Part shown: piece after piece, positions 1 through 6,295 of the stretch | How positions within the stretch are numbered: position 1 is the first letter of the stretch | Layout of the letters: every line of letters starts with the position of its first letter | DNA from: Thermoplasmata archaeon | Lineage (GTDB): Archaea > Thermoplasmatota > Thermoplasmata > Thermoplasmatales > Thermoplasmataceae | Assembly (NCBI GenBank): GCA_021819605.1 | Contig: JAKAQT010000021.1 | Coordinates: 1-15,914, forward strand | Length of the DNA stretch: 15,914 nucleotides | Direction of reading: 5' to 3' | Program-made: the position numbers and the translations under genes | The notes under the pieces: model-generated | Told to the model about the DNA's origin: nothing | The model's database searches: none | What the model saw: only the letters and a program-made list of their open reading frames with translations

Positions 1-1093
1 CCGATCTTCCCTTTATGCCGGCCTGTGAAACAAGTGACTGAACTGTGATCCCCTGATCAGATGGGACATCGATAACTGTAACCGGATCTACATCTATGGA
101 GTATTCCTTCATAGCAACAAAATCCCATACCGCATGCCCCGGAACAGAATACACAACGCCAGTGCCGTTATCCGGGTCAACAAACTCTGCCTGGTACACC
201 TTCAGTTTTCTGCTGCTGAATGGTGCAGTAAATTTCTGGGAGAGGATCTGTGAATTCCGGATGCTTCCAATTAGCGTAATATCGTCATGCTGCAGTGCAA
301 GCTTTTCAGAGGCTTCCCTGGAAACCACAAATTTTCTGCCATCCATTTCGACAAGGACATAGTCGCCGGACGGTGAAATCCAGAGGTTTGTTATGCCGAA
401 TATGGTTTCGGGCCTCAGGGAGGCAGCCACAAGTGAATATTCTTCGCCCCTGAAGATCACTGCTGTAAATTCCTCAATTGTGACCTTGTCGATGTCGCCA
501 TCGCTGATGTCATCCTCCCCAACTGCATTCTGATCATCAACACTGTAAAGCACAGGATATCTGCCGCTTTTTATTAGGCCCCTGTCGTGGAGCCTGTTGA
601 ACTGCCATACAACAAAATCCTGGTAAAACGGATCTGCCGAGGTGAAACGCCTGGTCCAGTCCATTGAATAGCCCAGGCTGGTGAAATCCTTTATTATCCT
701 CTCTGAAAAGTAAGCAGCAATATTTTCCGGTTGCCTGAATGATTCAATTATGGAATCAATGTTCTCAGGCTCTTCATATTCGGACAGGTTTTCACGGTAC
801 TGTTTTATGGTTTTTTCATCGTTTAGGCGAATTCTCTCTGAAAAAGCAAGAATCGGGGTGCCACTCTGGTGGAAAGCCATGGGGAAGAGAACGTTGTATC
901 CTGTCATTCTCCTGTACCTGGCAATTATGTCAGCCAGGGTGTATGTCCTTCCATGGCCAACATGCAGTGGTCCGTTGGTATATGGCCATGGCACAGTTAT
1001 CATGAATTTTTTTCTTGCAGGGTCCATATCCGGCTCAAAAACATGGGATTCGGCCCATCTTTTCTGCCACTTCTCCTCGATGGACTGATCCAT
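1..1093 (-). CDS. leuS: Leucyl-tRNA synthetase, N-terminal part (runs off left edge)
   Basis: Class I aminoacyl-tRNA synthetase that charges tRNA-Leu in the cytoplasm. About 364 N-terminal residues are visible; the archaeal family is usually about 900-970 residues, so more than half lies outside the window. The protein opens with MDQSIEEKWQKRW. The HIGH-type ATP-binding motif appears as PLHVGHGRTYT near residues 42-52, followed by the archaeal LeuRS pattern NVLFPMAFHQSGTPI. Further on, the CP1 editing domain begins, with LRPETIFGITNLW. The reading frame is open to the edge. The ATG at 1091-1093 is chosen because GAGGAG sits 6 bases upstream. It follows the arginine decarboxylase gene after 3 bases, so the two are co-transcribed. 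IleRS and ValRS were considered, but the residues after HIGH and in the editing domain fit archaeal LeuRS best. Confidence 0.93.
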   Translation of the reverse strand, partial: MDQSIEEKWQKRWAESHVFEPDMDPARKKFMITVPWPYTNGPLHVGHGRTYTLADIIARYRRMTGYNVLFPMAFHQSGTPILAFSERIRLNDEKTIKQYRENLSEYEEPENIDSIIESFRQPENIAAYFSERIIKDFTSLGYSMDWTRRFTSADPFYQDFVVWQFNRLHDRGLIKSGRYPVLYSVDDQNAVGEDDISDGDIDKVTIEEFTAVIFRGEEYSLVAASLRPETIFGITNLWISPSGDYVLVEMDGRKFVVSREASEKLALQHDDITLIGSIRNSQILSQKFTAPFSSRKLKVYQAEFVDPDNGTGVVYSVPGHAVWDFVAMKEYSIDVDPVTVIDVPSDQGITVQSLVSQAGIKGRS

Positions 1094-1096
1094 TTC

Positions 1097-1648
1097 TTAC
1101 TCCTCTACGATCAGGACAGCTGCGGCTATTACAGTTGTCCATTCGCCAGGTTTCATGACAACAGCAGTTGAACATATATTCTTTGTTGTCAGTATCCTGT
1201 TCTCCAGGACGTATTCCTCTTTCTCCTGGTTCCAGATCAGTTTGTCGGTTGTCCCCATGGTGCTGGCAAGCATTTCCGCAGCGAGTTTTTCCGCAAAGTA
1301 TCCGGCCGTTTTCTCGGTCTCGCCGAAACTGTGGTGCTCGCTGAGATATCCCCACCTGCTCCTGTCTGTTGGGATGGCATAACCTATTGCTGCAGAAATC
1401 ATCCTGTTAAGTTCATCTGATGAGTTCCTTGCAAGAACAGTGAAAAGAATCTGCCCGGGAGACAGAAGTCTGAGCCCCTGCTCCCTGGTAACCGTTTCCG
1501 CAAATGGCGGGAAGATGGAGCTTATGCCAACCAGGTTGAATGGGGCAATTCCTCCATCCCTGAGTGCTTCCTCAAAGGACTGCAGCTGGCTCTGTCCTCT
1601 CCCCACTCCCCGTGTGAAGAAGATTTTCTTCGGAACAAGACTAGTCAT
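1097..1648 (-). CDS. pdaD: Pyruvoyl-dependent arginine decarboxylase
   Basis: Converts arginine to agmatine, the precursor of archaeal polyamines and of agmatidine in tRNA-Ile. The proenzyme (183 aa from this start, typical length) cleaves itself between two serines to make a beta chain and a pyruvoyl-bearing alpha chain. The start region LVPKKIFFTRGVG, the segment NLVGISSIFPP with the cleavage pair Ser43-Ser44, and HHSFGET with a conserved Glu near residue 110 are all family hallmarks. An in-frame codon at 1708 would add 20 residues unlike the family. The ATG at 1646-1648 is preferred because a TATA-like TTTTAATT is centred about 24 bases upstream, implying a leaderless message. Its last codons carry the ribosome binding site for leuS, so the pair forms an operon. 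The family assignment is confident; the use of agmatine in this organism is inferred. Confidence 0.93.
   Translation of the reverse strand: MTSLVPKKIFFTRGVGRGQSQLQSFEEALRDGGIAPFNLVGISSIFPPFAETVTREQGLRLLSPGQILFTVLARNSSDELNRMISAAIGYAIPTDRSRWGYLSEHHSFGETEKTAGYFAEKLAAEMLASTMGTTDKLIWNQEKEEYVLENRILTTKNICSTAVVMKPGEWTTVIAAAVLIVEE
1100..1105 (-). promoter_or_regulatory. Shine-Dalgarno site for leuS
   Basis: On the minus strand this reads GAGGAG, 6 bases before the leuS ATG. It lies within the last codons of the upstream arginine decarboxylase gene (…Glu-Glu-stop). This is a strong intra-operon ribosome binding site and fixes the leuS start. Confidence 0.8.
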
Positions 1649-1668
1649 TGGTAGGGTTATGTCATTTG

Positions 1669-1676
1669 AATTAAAA
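1669..1676 (-). promoter_or_regulatory. TATA-like box for pdaD-leuS
   Basis: Minus-strand TTTTAATT centred about 24 bases before the ATG at 1648. This matches archaeal TATA-to-start-site spacing and predicts a transcript starting at or next to the start codon. It is the main argument against the longer 1708 start. Confidence 0.5.
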
Positions 1677-1754
1677 TCTTGATCATTGCAGGAGATGCAT
1701 AGCCGCATGCCTTTTAAGCAGGCACTGACCAGCCATCTGTTAGACCGGCATGCA

Positions 1755-2162
1755 TCATATGTCGAAAACTATGGTACCGTAGCCCTCGGCCGGACGCAGC
1801 ACCAGCCTGTGGAATGTGGGTGCCTTTATGACGTAGTCATACCTGAACCGTGAATTGATTCTGTATCCCGTGAGCAGTACTGCCGTTTCTCCGGGCTTAA
1901 TACCTTCAGGAAAACTGGCATTGCCGTAAAGTTCTGACTGAGCCTCAAAGTAATAAAGTACACGTGAGAGGATGGTGTACAGGATAAGCTCATTTCCTTT
2001 CTCGGCTATGATCTCTTTTCTGGAAACGTGACTGTGCCTGCCCGGCTGGCGTCCCATAAGCTTTGCCATGCCTGCGACAGCGGAAGAAAATAACTCCTCA
2101 AATGTAGATCCGTAAAATCTGAGGCCCACATCACCGGTATGGTCAAAAATCTCGTACTGCAA
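1755..2162 (-). CDS. Archease (RtcB tRNA ligase cofactor)
   Basis: Small cytoplasmic protein (135 aa, normal length) that activates the RNA ligase RtcB, helping its guanylylation and multiple turnover in tRNA splicing and RNA repair. The N-terminus has the archease signature FDHTGDVGLRFYG (residues 6-18), with His8 and Asp11 in the metal-binding region. The protein ends …IVFDI, and the penultimate Asp is also typical of the family. The canonical motif is DHTADxG; here Ala is Gly. The start is TTG at 2160-2162, since no ATG is available upstream in frame. A TATA-like stretch about 23 bases upstream fits a leaderless message. No rtcB is in the window. It lies 39 bases downstream of the tetraether synthase gene but seems to have its own promoter. 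Confidence 0.9.
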   Translation of the reverse strand: MQYEIFDHTGDVGLRFYGSTFEELFSSAVAGMAKLMGRQPGRHSHVSRKEIIAEKGNELILYTILSRVLYYFEAQSELYGNASFPEGIKPGETAVLLTGYRINSRFRYDYVIKAPTFHRLVLRPAEGYGTIVFDI

Positions 2163-2178
2163 TTGAGTAAAGGAATTG

Positions 2179-2195
2179 GTATTTAAAAATAAAAT
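2179..2195 (-). promoter_or_regulatory. TATA-like box for archease, also T-rich end of tes
   Basis: Minus-strand ATTTTATTTTTAAATAC lies between the tes stop and the archease TTG start. The TTTAAATA part is centred about 23 bases before the start codon, as for a leaderless archaeal promoter. The T-runs immediately downstream of the tes stop could also end the tes transcript, so one element may serve both roles. Confidence 0.5.
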
Positions 2196-2201
2196 TTGGG
2201 A

Positions 2202-4022
2202 TTACTCGGGTCTCTGTGAAGAAATCACCGGGATGGCTTCTTCAAGGTTGAGACCTATTTCATCTTCGCTGAGCTTCCTGCCTATGCTCTGCTCATAGAA
2301 AGCAAGTATTCTTCTCTTGTCTTCCTTTGTGTATTCCCTGAAGTACTTGTCCTTCTTGAGTATCTTTCCTGTCCTCTCCTCATAGGTTTTGGCTGGAATT
2401 GAGTATTTCCTCTGTGTTGCATCCCTGTAAAGCTCAGGTATGACATTGAATGCACAGAAAGGCACAACCCTGCCATCAGGCATCGCATAGTGGATATCGC
2501 ATCTCTCAACCCTGTCCACATCATATGTGTACGGATCCATGAAGTGCATGAAACCGATGAACATTGATTTGTAGTGGAAAGCCTTGAGCCCGTGGTAATC
2601 TCCTTCGGTGAAGGCATTGTATATCATATCCTTCAGCTTGAAGTCCTTGGGGGCCTTCTCGTAATCCACAAACTTGTTCAGGCTGAGAAGCAGCTTCGGA
2701 ACAGTTACAGCCTTGCTGAGCCTCTTGAAGTTGGATCCCTTTATCTCATCAGCAAGCTCTCCGATTTTCTCGAACATTCCACGCACATCAATGAATCTGG
2801 TTATTGGTATGATTCTGTCATCGTCCTTGAAGAGATACGTACCCATTCCGCAGGCGAAATGAATTGAGAGCTTGTACATCTCCTTGCCCTTCAGCTGTTC
2901 AACAAAGTCAGATACCTTGGCTGTTGAAGGAACAGTGAAGAAATCCTCTCTGCCTATGAGGCCATCGGTCTGCTGCTCGATCTTCTTGATTGCTCCAGGA
3001 ATGGTTATCCTCTGTTTTTCTCTCATCCTGTCAGGCATTCTTCCTACAAGGCTAACAGGCTGGAAATTGACTGCTCTTACAACATCTATGTTGGAGAGCC
3101 CAAACCTGATGATATCTCCCAGATACTGGTCATTCACACCACCAATGACAGTTGGAACCAATACGACTCCCAGCGGGGCCTTCTTGTAGTTTTCAAGAGC
3201 GGCCGGGACTTCCCAGAAGTTCTTGGGGTTTGATCTGGGGGTTGGCCCGTCAAAGCTTGTATATATGACATTGGAGCCAGCAGCCCTTACCTTCTTGGGG
3301 AAATCAGGATCGAATGCAGCCCTGATACTGTTTGTGTTGAGCTGTATGTGTTCGTACCCCTCTTCCCTGGCGATCTTGATTATGTCTATGATGTCATCCC
3401 TGATTGTGGGCTCTCCGCCAGTTATCTGGACAGCGTTGGCACCAACGGGCTTCTCGTTCCTCATTCTCCTGAGCATCATCCTGACCTGGTCCTGTGTTGG
3501 CTCATAGATGGGCTCATTTTCTTTTGCATAGAAGAAACAGTACCAGCATGAAAGGTCACAGCGGTTTGTGACTACAACATTGCCAAGTCCTGTGTGTGAT
3601 TTGTGCTTTATGCAGAGACCGCAGTGTGTGGGGCATACAATCTTGGATTCCAGATATGCAACGTGAGGATTCAGGATTCTGATACCGGGGTCCTGCCATT
3701 TCTTGGCTTCCTGATACATCTCATAGTCTTCCCAGTATTTTTCCTTTGTAACTCCATGTTCAGCGCATTCCTTTATGAGCTTGACTTCTCCGGCATTCTC
3801 GTAGACTATTGCGGGTATCCTCATCTGATCAAACTTCTCGTCATCAACGCAAATAGGGCACAAACTCTCTGTGACCCTCATAACCATCATGTCTGGAGTT
3901 ATAAGGTGTCCCATCGCATTGACGAATTCGTCCACCGTCTTGAACGGTGCGTTCTTACTTATCTCGAAGTCTGCAGAAAACTTGACCTCGGGATACCTGT
4001 TTCTCTCTTCAGATACAATCAT
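2202..4022 (-). CDS. tes: Tetraether lipid synthase-like radical SAM protein (Tes)
   Basis: Likely joins two archaeol lipid tails into membrane-spanning biphytanyl chains (GDGT lipids) by radical SAM chemistry at the membrane. The radical SAM cluster motif is CDLSCWYC (Cys155, 159, 162 from this start), followed by GGEPT at 202-206. Extra cysteine sets flank the core: C55-P-I-C58 with C86 near the N-terminus, C130/C134/C137 (CPTHCGLC) just before the core, and C390, C507 and C522 in the C-terminal half. This is the multi-cluster layout of the Tes (MJ0619-like) family. Length is 606 aa. A GTG at 4034 would add four residues. The ATG at 4020-4022 is preferred because AGGTGAT, an ideal SD, lies 7 bases before it and overlaps that GTG. 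The family assignment is strong; the exact reaction is by homology. Confidence 0.85.
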   Translation of the reverse strand: MIVSEERNRYPEVKFSADFEISKNAPFKTVDEFVNAMGHLITPDMMVMRVTESLCPICVDDEKFDQMRIPAIVYENAGEVKLIKECAEHGVTKEKYWEDYEMYQEAKKWQDPGIRILNPHVAYLESKIVCPTHCGLCIKHKSHTGLGNVVVTNRCDLSCWYCFFYAKENEPIYEPTQDQVRMMLRRMRNEKPVGANAVQITGGEPTIRDDIIDIIKIAREEGYEHIQLNTNSIRAAFDPDFPKKVRAAGSNVIYTSFDGPTPRSNPKNFWEVPAALENYKKAPLGVVLVPTVIGGVNDQYLGDIIRFGLSNIDVVRAVNFQPVSLVGRMPDRMREKQRITIPGAIKKIEQQTDGLIGREDFFTVPSTAKVSDFVEQLKGKEMYKLSIHFACGMGTYLFKDDDRIIPITRFIDVRGMFEKIGELADEIKGSNFKRLSKAVTVPKLLLSLNKFVDYEKAPKDFKLKDMIYNAFTEGDYHGLKAFHYKSMFIGFMHFMDPYTYDVDRVERCDIHYAMPDGRVVPFCAFNVIPELYRDATQRKYSIPAKTYEERTGKILKKDKYFREYTKEDKRRILAFYEQSIGRKLSEDEIGLNLEEAIPVISSQRPE

Positions 4023-4029
4023 TCTTGGA

Positions 4030-4036
4030 ATCACCT
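4030..4036 (-). promoter_or_regulatory. Shine-Dalgarno site deciding the tes start
   Basis: Minus-strand AGGTGAT is a perfect match to the archaeal SD core, 7 bases before the ATG at 4022. The alternative GTG start (4034) lies inside this SD and has none of its own. Confidence 0.75.
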
Positions 4037-4057
4037 ATTTTATGCTACAAGATTACA

Positions 4058-4068
4058 ATTATTAAAAG
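4058..4068 (-). promoter_or_regulatory. TATA-like box for tes
   Basis: Minus-strand CTTTTAATAAT predicts a transcript start near 4038, giving a leader of about 15 bases that just includes the AGGTGAT ribosome binding site. By contrast, most transcript-opening genes here look leaderless. Confidence 0.45.
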
Positions 4069-4244
4069 ATTTTTGTAGTAAGGTATGCGAAATGCCCCTC
4101 CAGTACATTAGTTCCATGAGCAACATAATCAACCTTTGACGTAATGCTTTCTAACACCGAAAATAACAGGGGCTGTATCTATCTTATATTTAATATTGCT
4201 GAAGTTTGTTATTGATACAGCAACACTTTAATATGATATCTGTA

Positions 4245-4310
4245 GTACCGCCGGAAATAGGCTCAGGTACGTAGAACAATATTTTTTCTGACAAAGTAGA
4301 CATTTTTTTT
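4245..4310 (+). ncRNA. Possible small RNA end: hairpin followed by T-runs
   Basis: GTACC pairs with GGTAC (4245-4249 with 4266-4270), and inside it GCC pairs with GGC (4250-4252 with 4260-4262), leaving a 7-base loop and a TCA bulge. T6 follows at 4282-4287 and T8 at 4303-4310, as at an archaeal transcript end. A TATA-like CTTATATTTAATA at 4183-4195 could start such an RNA near 4215. This is structure only; no family is recognised. Confidence 0.2.
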
Positions 4311-4377
4311 AGCAGAGTCAGCTAATAGCTAGCTATATATAGAATTTAAATTTATAAAAATTCAGTAAATTTAAGGT

Positions 4378-4452
4378 TCTGCCATACATTTCCGGAATAC
4401 TGGCATACAGAGCAGGGCTATCTGCAGCTTCATGGAAGATGAATAAGCCCTA
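4378..4452 (+). ncRNA. Possible structured small RNA upstream of tRNA-Gly
   Basis: A TATA-like box at 4345-4360 predicts a start near 4378. Immediately after comes TGCCA…TGGCA (4380-4384 with 4401-4405). Next is AGGGCT…AGCCCT (4414-4419 with 4446-4451), enclosing CTTC-ATG-GAAG. The second stem can extend by AT/AT around a bulged A. Transcription could continue into the tRNA. No known snoRNA boxes or riboswitch features are evident, so the call is tentative. Confidence 0.2.
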
Positions 4453-4465
4453 CCTGTAAGCTCCG

Positions 4466-4480
4466 CAAAAATTAATATTT
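4466..4480 (+). promoter_or_regulatory. TATA-like box for tRNA-Gly
   Basis: AAAAATTAATATTT is centred about 29 bases before the first base of the tRNA. This is the expected archaeal promoter position with a start site a few bases ahead of the mature 5' end. Confidence 0.55.
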
Positions 4481-4501
4481 ACCACACTATCACAGTGCTA
4501 A

Positions 4502-4574
4502 GCGGGTGTGGTGTAGCCTGGTAACACGCGAGCTTGCCAAGCTCGTGCCTCGGGTCCAAATCCCGGCACCCGCA
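4502..4574 (+). tRNA. tRNA-Gly, anticodon GCC
   Basis: Full cloverleaf of 73 bases. The acceptor GCGGGTG pairs with CACCCGC, and the D stem GTGT pairs with ACAC around AGCCTGGTA. The anticodon stem CGAGC pairs with GCTCG around loop TTGCCAA (anticodon GCC, reading GGC and GGT). The variable region is 4 bases, and the T stem TCGGG pairs with CCCGG. The discriminator base is A, CCA is not encoded, and there is no intron. The T loop reads TCCAAAT, so position 55 is C where U (pseudouridine) is almost always found. A TATA-like box lies upstream and T5 follows 7 bases after the gene. Confidence 0.96.
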
Positions 4575-4581
4575 TGGCAGG

Positions 4582-4586
4582 TTTTT
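4582..4586 (+). terminator. T5 run after tRNA-Gly
   Basis: Five T's on the plus strand, 7 bases after the tRNA 3' end. Archaeal RNA polymerase commonly terminates at such short T-runs. Confidence 0.4.
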
Positions 4587-4596
4587 GATGAGCTAT

Positions 4597-4624
4597 TCCA
4601 ACTAACTTGCGATTAAAAGTTGGA
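4597..4624. repeat. Short inverted repeat (stem-loop)
   Basis: TCCAACT (4597-4603) pairs with AGTTGGA (4618-4624) around a 14-base loop. It lies between the tRNA and the end of the aldehyde dehydrogenase gene and might contribute to 3' end formation of either. Its role is unknown. Confidence 0.35.
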
Positions 4625-4677
4625 GAATAAGAAAATGGCCACAAATGGTGGTTGGCGGCCAGGCCAGTTTATCAGGT

Positions 4678-4683
4678 AAAAAA
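4678..4683 (-). terminator. T6 run after aldehyde dehydrogenase
   Basis: Six A's on the plus strand read as T6 on the minus strand, 17 bases past the aldehyde dehydrogenase stop. This fits an archaeal T-run terminator. Confidence 0.4.
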
Positions 4684-4700
4684 TGGAAGGGATTCTGTGG

Positions 4701-6179
4701 TCATTCCTTGATAAGATCTTCCCTTACGGTTTCTATGTGAAGGTCTCCGCCTGCATAGTCAACATATATGTTCTTCAGTTTAAGGTATTCCTCAATGCCA
4801 TGCTTGCTGCCCTCTCCGGCCTGTCCCGTGAGCCTGAACCCGGTGTGGTATCCCTGTGATGCTTCGGGACCCGGCATGTTCACGTAAAGTTCGCCAAATC
4901 TTATCCGTTCAAATGCGTCAAACATCAAATTCTGATCGGCTGTGAAGAGGTAAGACGCAAGACCGAACTTTGAATCGTTTGCAAGCTTGAACATGTCATC
5001 CTTGGATGTGACTTCCATGGAACCCACCACCGGCCCGAATATCTCATCCTGGAATACTGACGAATCCTGCGCCACGCCCTCTATGACCGTTGGAAGGAAG
5101 TAGTATCCATTTGCAGCTGGTCCTGACAATTTTGGCTTGCTTCCCCCCGTATCAATTTTGTATCCGCTTGACTTTGCATTTTCAACAATTGCCTCCATGT
5201 TTCCCAGGGCAACTTTGTTAATAAGTGGTCCCATGTCGGATTTTTTGGGGTCTCCGGTAACAATTGAGGAAGTAGCTTTCTTTACCATTGACATGAATTT
5301 GCCATAGACATCTTTGTGAACATAAAGACGCTCCGCGGCAATGCAGGATTGCCCCGCGTTCCAGAACTTTGCCCAAAGGAATGTCCTGAGAGCATTCTTG
5401 AGGTCCGCGTCCTTCCATACCATGAACGGAGCTTTGCCACCCAGCTCAAGGATGAGCTTCGACATGTTTGCCGATGCTTTCTGCATTATTCTCTGGCCGG
5501 TTTCTGTTGAACCCGTCAGAGTAACCAGTGCGACTTTTTTATGTGATACGATATAATCACCTATCTCTGAACCTCTTCCGGGAACAAAGTTCAGTACGCC
5601 TTTCGGAAAGCCAGCTTCGTGAAATTTCTTGACGATCCACTCAGCAGTAAACGGGGTATCGGAGCTTGGTTTAAGCACAACGGTATTACCAGTGAGCAGT
5701 GCAGGGGCGAGCTTTCTGGCAACCATTGCCGCCGGGAAATTCCAGGGCGTCAGGGCCACCACTACCCCCAGGGGGACCTTGTACTGGAAGATCTTTCTCT
5801 TGGGGGTTTCGCCTTCCACTATATCTCCAGTAATTTTTCTGGCGAACTCTGCGTAATACTGCATCTGGTCAAGAACTCCGTCTACCTCCTGTCTCGCCTC
5901 TATGGGTATCTTTCCGTTCTCCCTGTAAAGGAGTTCTTCCAACTCTCTCCGTGATTTCTCAATCAGTTCCTTGGCTTTGTAGATGTATTTTGAACGCGGA
6001 ACCGATCCAAGGGCTGACCAGGATTCAAAGGCCTTTGACGCCGCATCCATTGCCCTGTCGACATCATTTTTTGATGCTGCTGGAAATTCACCCATTAGTG
6101 TTCCGTCCACCGGACTGAACTTTTTCAACTGTTCTTTATTTTCCGCATCGATCCATTCTCCATCGATTAATAATTTCAT
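4701..6179 (-). CDS. NAD(P)-dependent aldehyde dehydrogenase, glyceraldehyde/lactaldehyde-like
   Basis: Cytoplasmic ALDH-superfamily enzyme (492 aa, normal length) oxidising an aldehyde to its acid. The full catalytic set is present: Asn147 in TPWNFP, Lys170 in VLKPSSDTP, general base Glu245 in LELGGK, and nucleophile Cys279 in GQSCIAAER. The C-terminal pattern SQGYHTGFRLTGQAGEG…HGIEEYL resembles the lactaldehyde/glycolaldehyde dehydrogenase (AldA) group, to which archaeal glyceraldehyde dehydrogenases look related. Ser rather than Glu two residues after the KP pair fits acceptance of NADP. In Thermoplasmatales, NADP-linked glyceraldehyde dehydrogenase is a step of the non-phosphorylative Entner-Doudoroff pathway. 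That role is the best inference here, but succinate-semialdehyde or lactaldehyde as substrate cannot be excluded. The ATG at 6179 has a TATA-like GTTTTATG about 25 bases upstream and no SD, so it is probably leaderless. It is a single-gene unit, divergent from the membrane glycosyltransferase. Confidence 0.9.
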   Translation of the reverse strand: MKLLIDGEWIDAENKEQLKKFSPVDGTLMGEFPAASKNDVDRAMDAASKAFESWSALGSVPRSKYIYKAKELIEKSRRELEELLYRENGKIPIEARQEVDGVLDQMQYYAEFARKITGDIVEGETPKRKIFQYKVPLGVVVALTPWNFPAAMVARKLAPALLTGNTVVLKPSSDTPFTAEWIVKKFHEAGFPKGVLNFVPGRGSEIGDYIVSHKKVALVTLTGSTETGQRIMQKASANMSKLILELGGKAPFMVWKDADLKNALRTFLWAKFWNAGQSCIAAERLYVHKDVYGKFMSMVKKATSSIVTGDPKKSDMGPLINKVALGNMEAIVENAKSSGYKIDTGGSKPKLSGPAANGYYFLPTVIEGVAQDSSVFQDEIFGPVVGSMEVTSKDDMFKLANDSKFGLASYLFTADQNLMFDAFERIRFGELYVNMPGPEASQGYHTGFRLTGQAGEGSKHGIEEYLKLKNIYVDYAGGDLHIETVREDLIKE

Positions 6180-6199
6180 AATTTCACATTGTCTTATTG

Positions 6200-6207
6200 C
6201 ATAAAAC
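6200..6207 (-). promoter_or_regulatory. TATA-like box for aldehyde dehydrogenase
   Basis: Minus-strand GTTTTATG centred about 25 bases before the ATG at 6179, predicting a leaderless transcript. Confidence 0.45.
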
Positions 6208-6258
6208 TATTTGCAATTCGTAATTTCCCAGCACTTTTTCAATTTATCCAGCAAGGCA

Positions 6259-6270
6259 AAATAATATAAT
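6259..6270 (+). promoter_or_regulatory. TATA-like box for the membrane glycosyltransferase gene
   Basis: AAATAATATAAT is centred about 31 bases before the ATG at 6296, giving a predicted leader of only about 5 bases. No SD is visible. It may be the main promoter of the whole respiratory cluster. Confidence 0.5.
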
Positions 6271-6295
6271 GATTGTTGTCGATCCTCCCTGAAAC

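Larger units (their letters stand above)
4081..4465. other. Intergenic region without a protein gene; TATA-like boxes and hairpins
   Basis: AT-rich spacer between the tes promoter and the tRNA promoter. I see no credible protein gene. It holds a hairpin at 4245-4270 followed by T6 (4282-4287) and T8 (4303-4310) on the plus strand, an alternating TAGCTA/TATATA tract near 4321-4342, a strong TATA-like TTTAAATTTATAAAAA at 4345-4360, and two hairpins at 4380-4405 and 4414-4451. These could be promoter and small-RNA signals, but none matches a family I know. Confidence 0.5.

Noticed and set aside
1649..1708. Longer pdaD start adding 20 residues
   Set aside because: The added residues do not match the family, and the TATA-like box at 1669-1676 would fall inside the coding sequence.
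3603..4139. Plus-strand open frame of 178 codons opposite the tes gene and running past its start
   Set aside because: It is antisense to the well-supported radical SAM gene for most of its length, has no recognisable motifs, and its composition follows from the codons of the other strand.
4321..4342. TAGCTA/TATATA alternating tract considered as a replication origin or attachment site
   Set aside because: No origin-recognition boxes, no nearby cdc6/orc gene, no integrase and no duplicated tRNA end were seen.
4635..4679. Tiny plus-strand frame MATNGGWRPGQFIR with GGAG about 10 bases upstream
   Set aside because: Only 14 codons with no TATA box of its own. It could be translated but nothing distinguishes it from chance.
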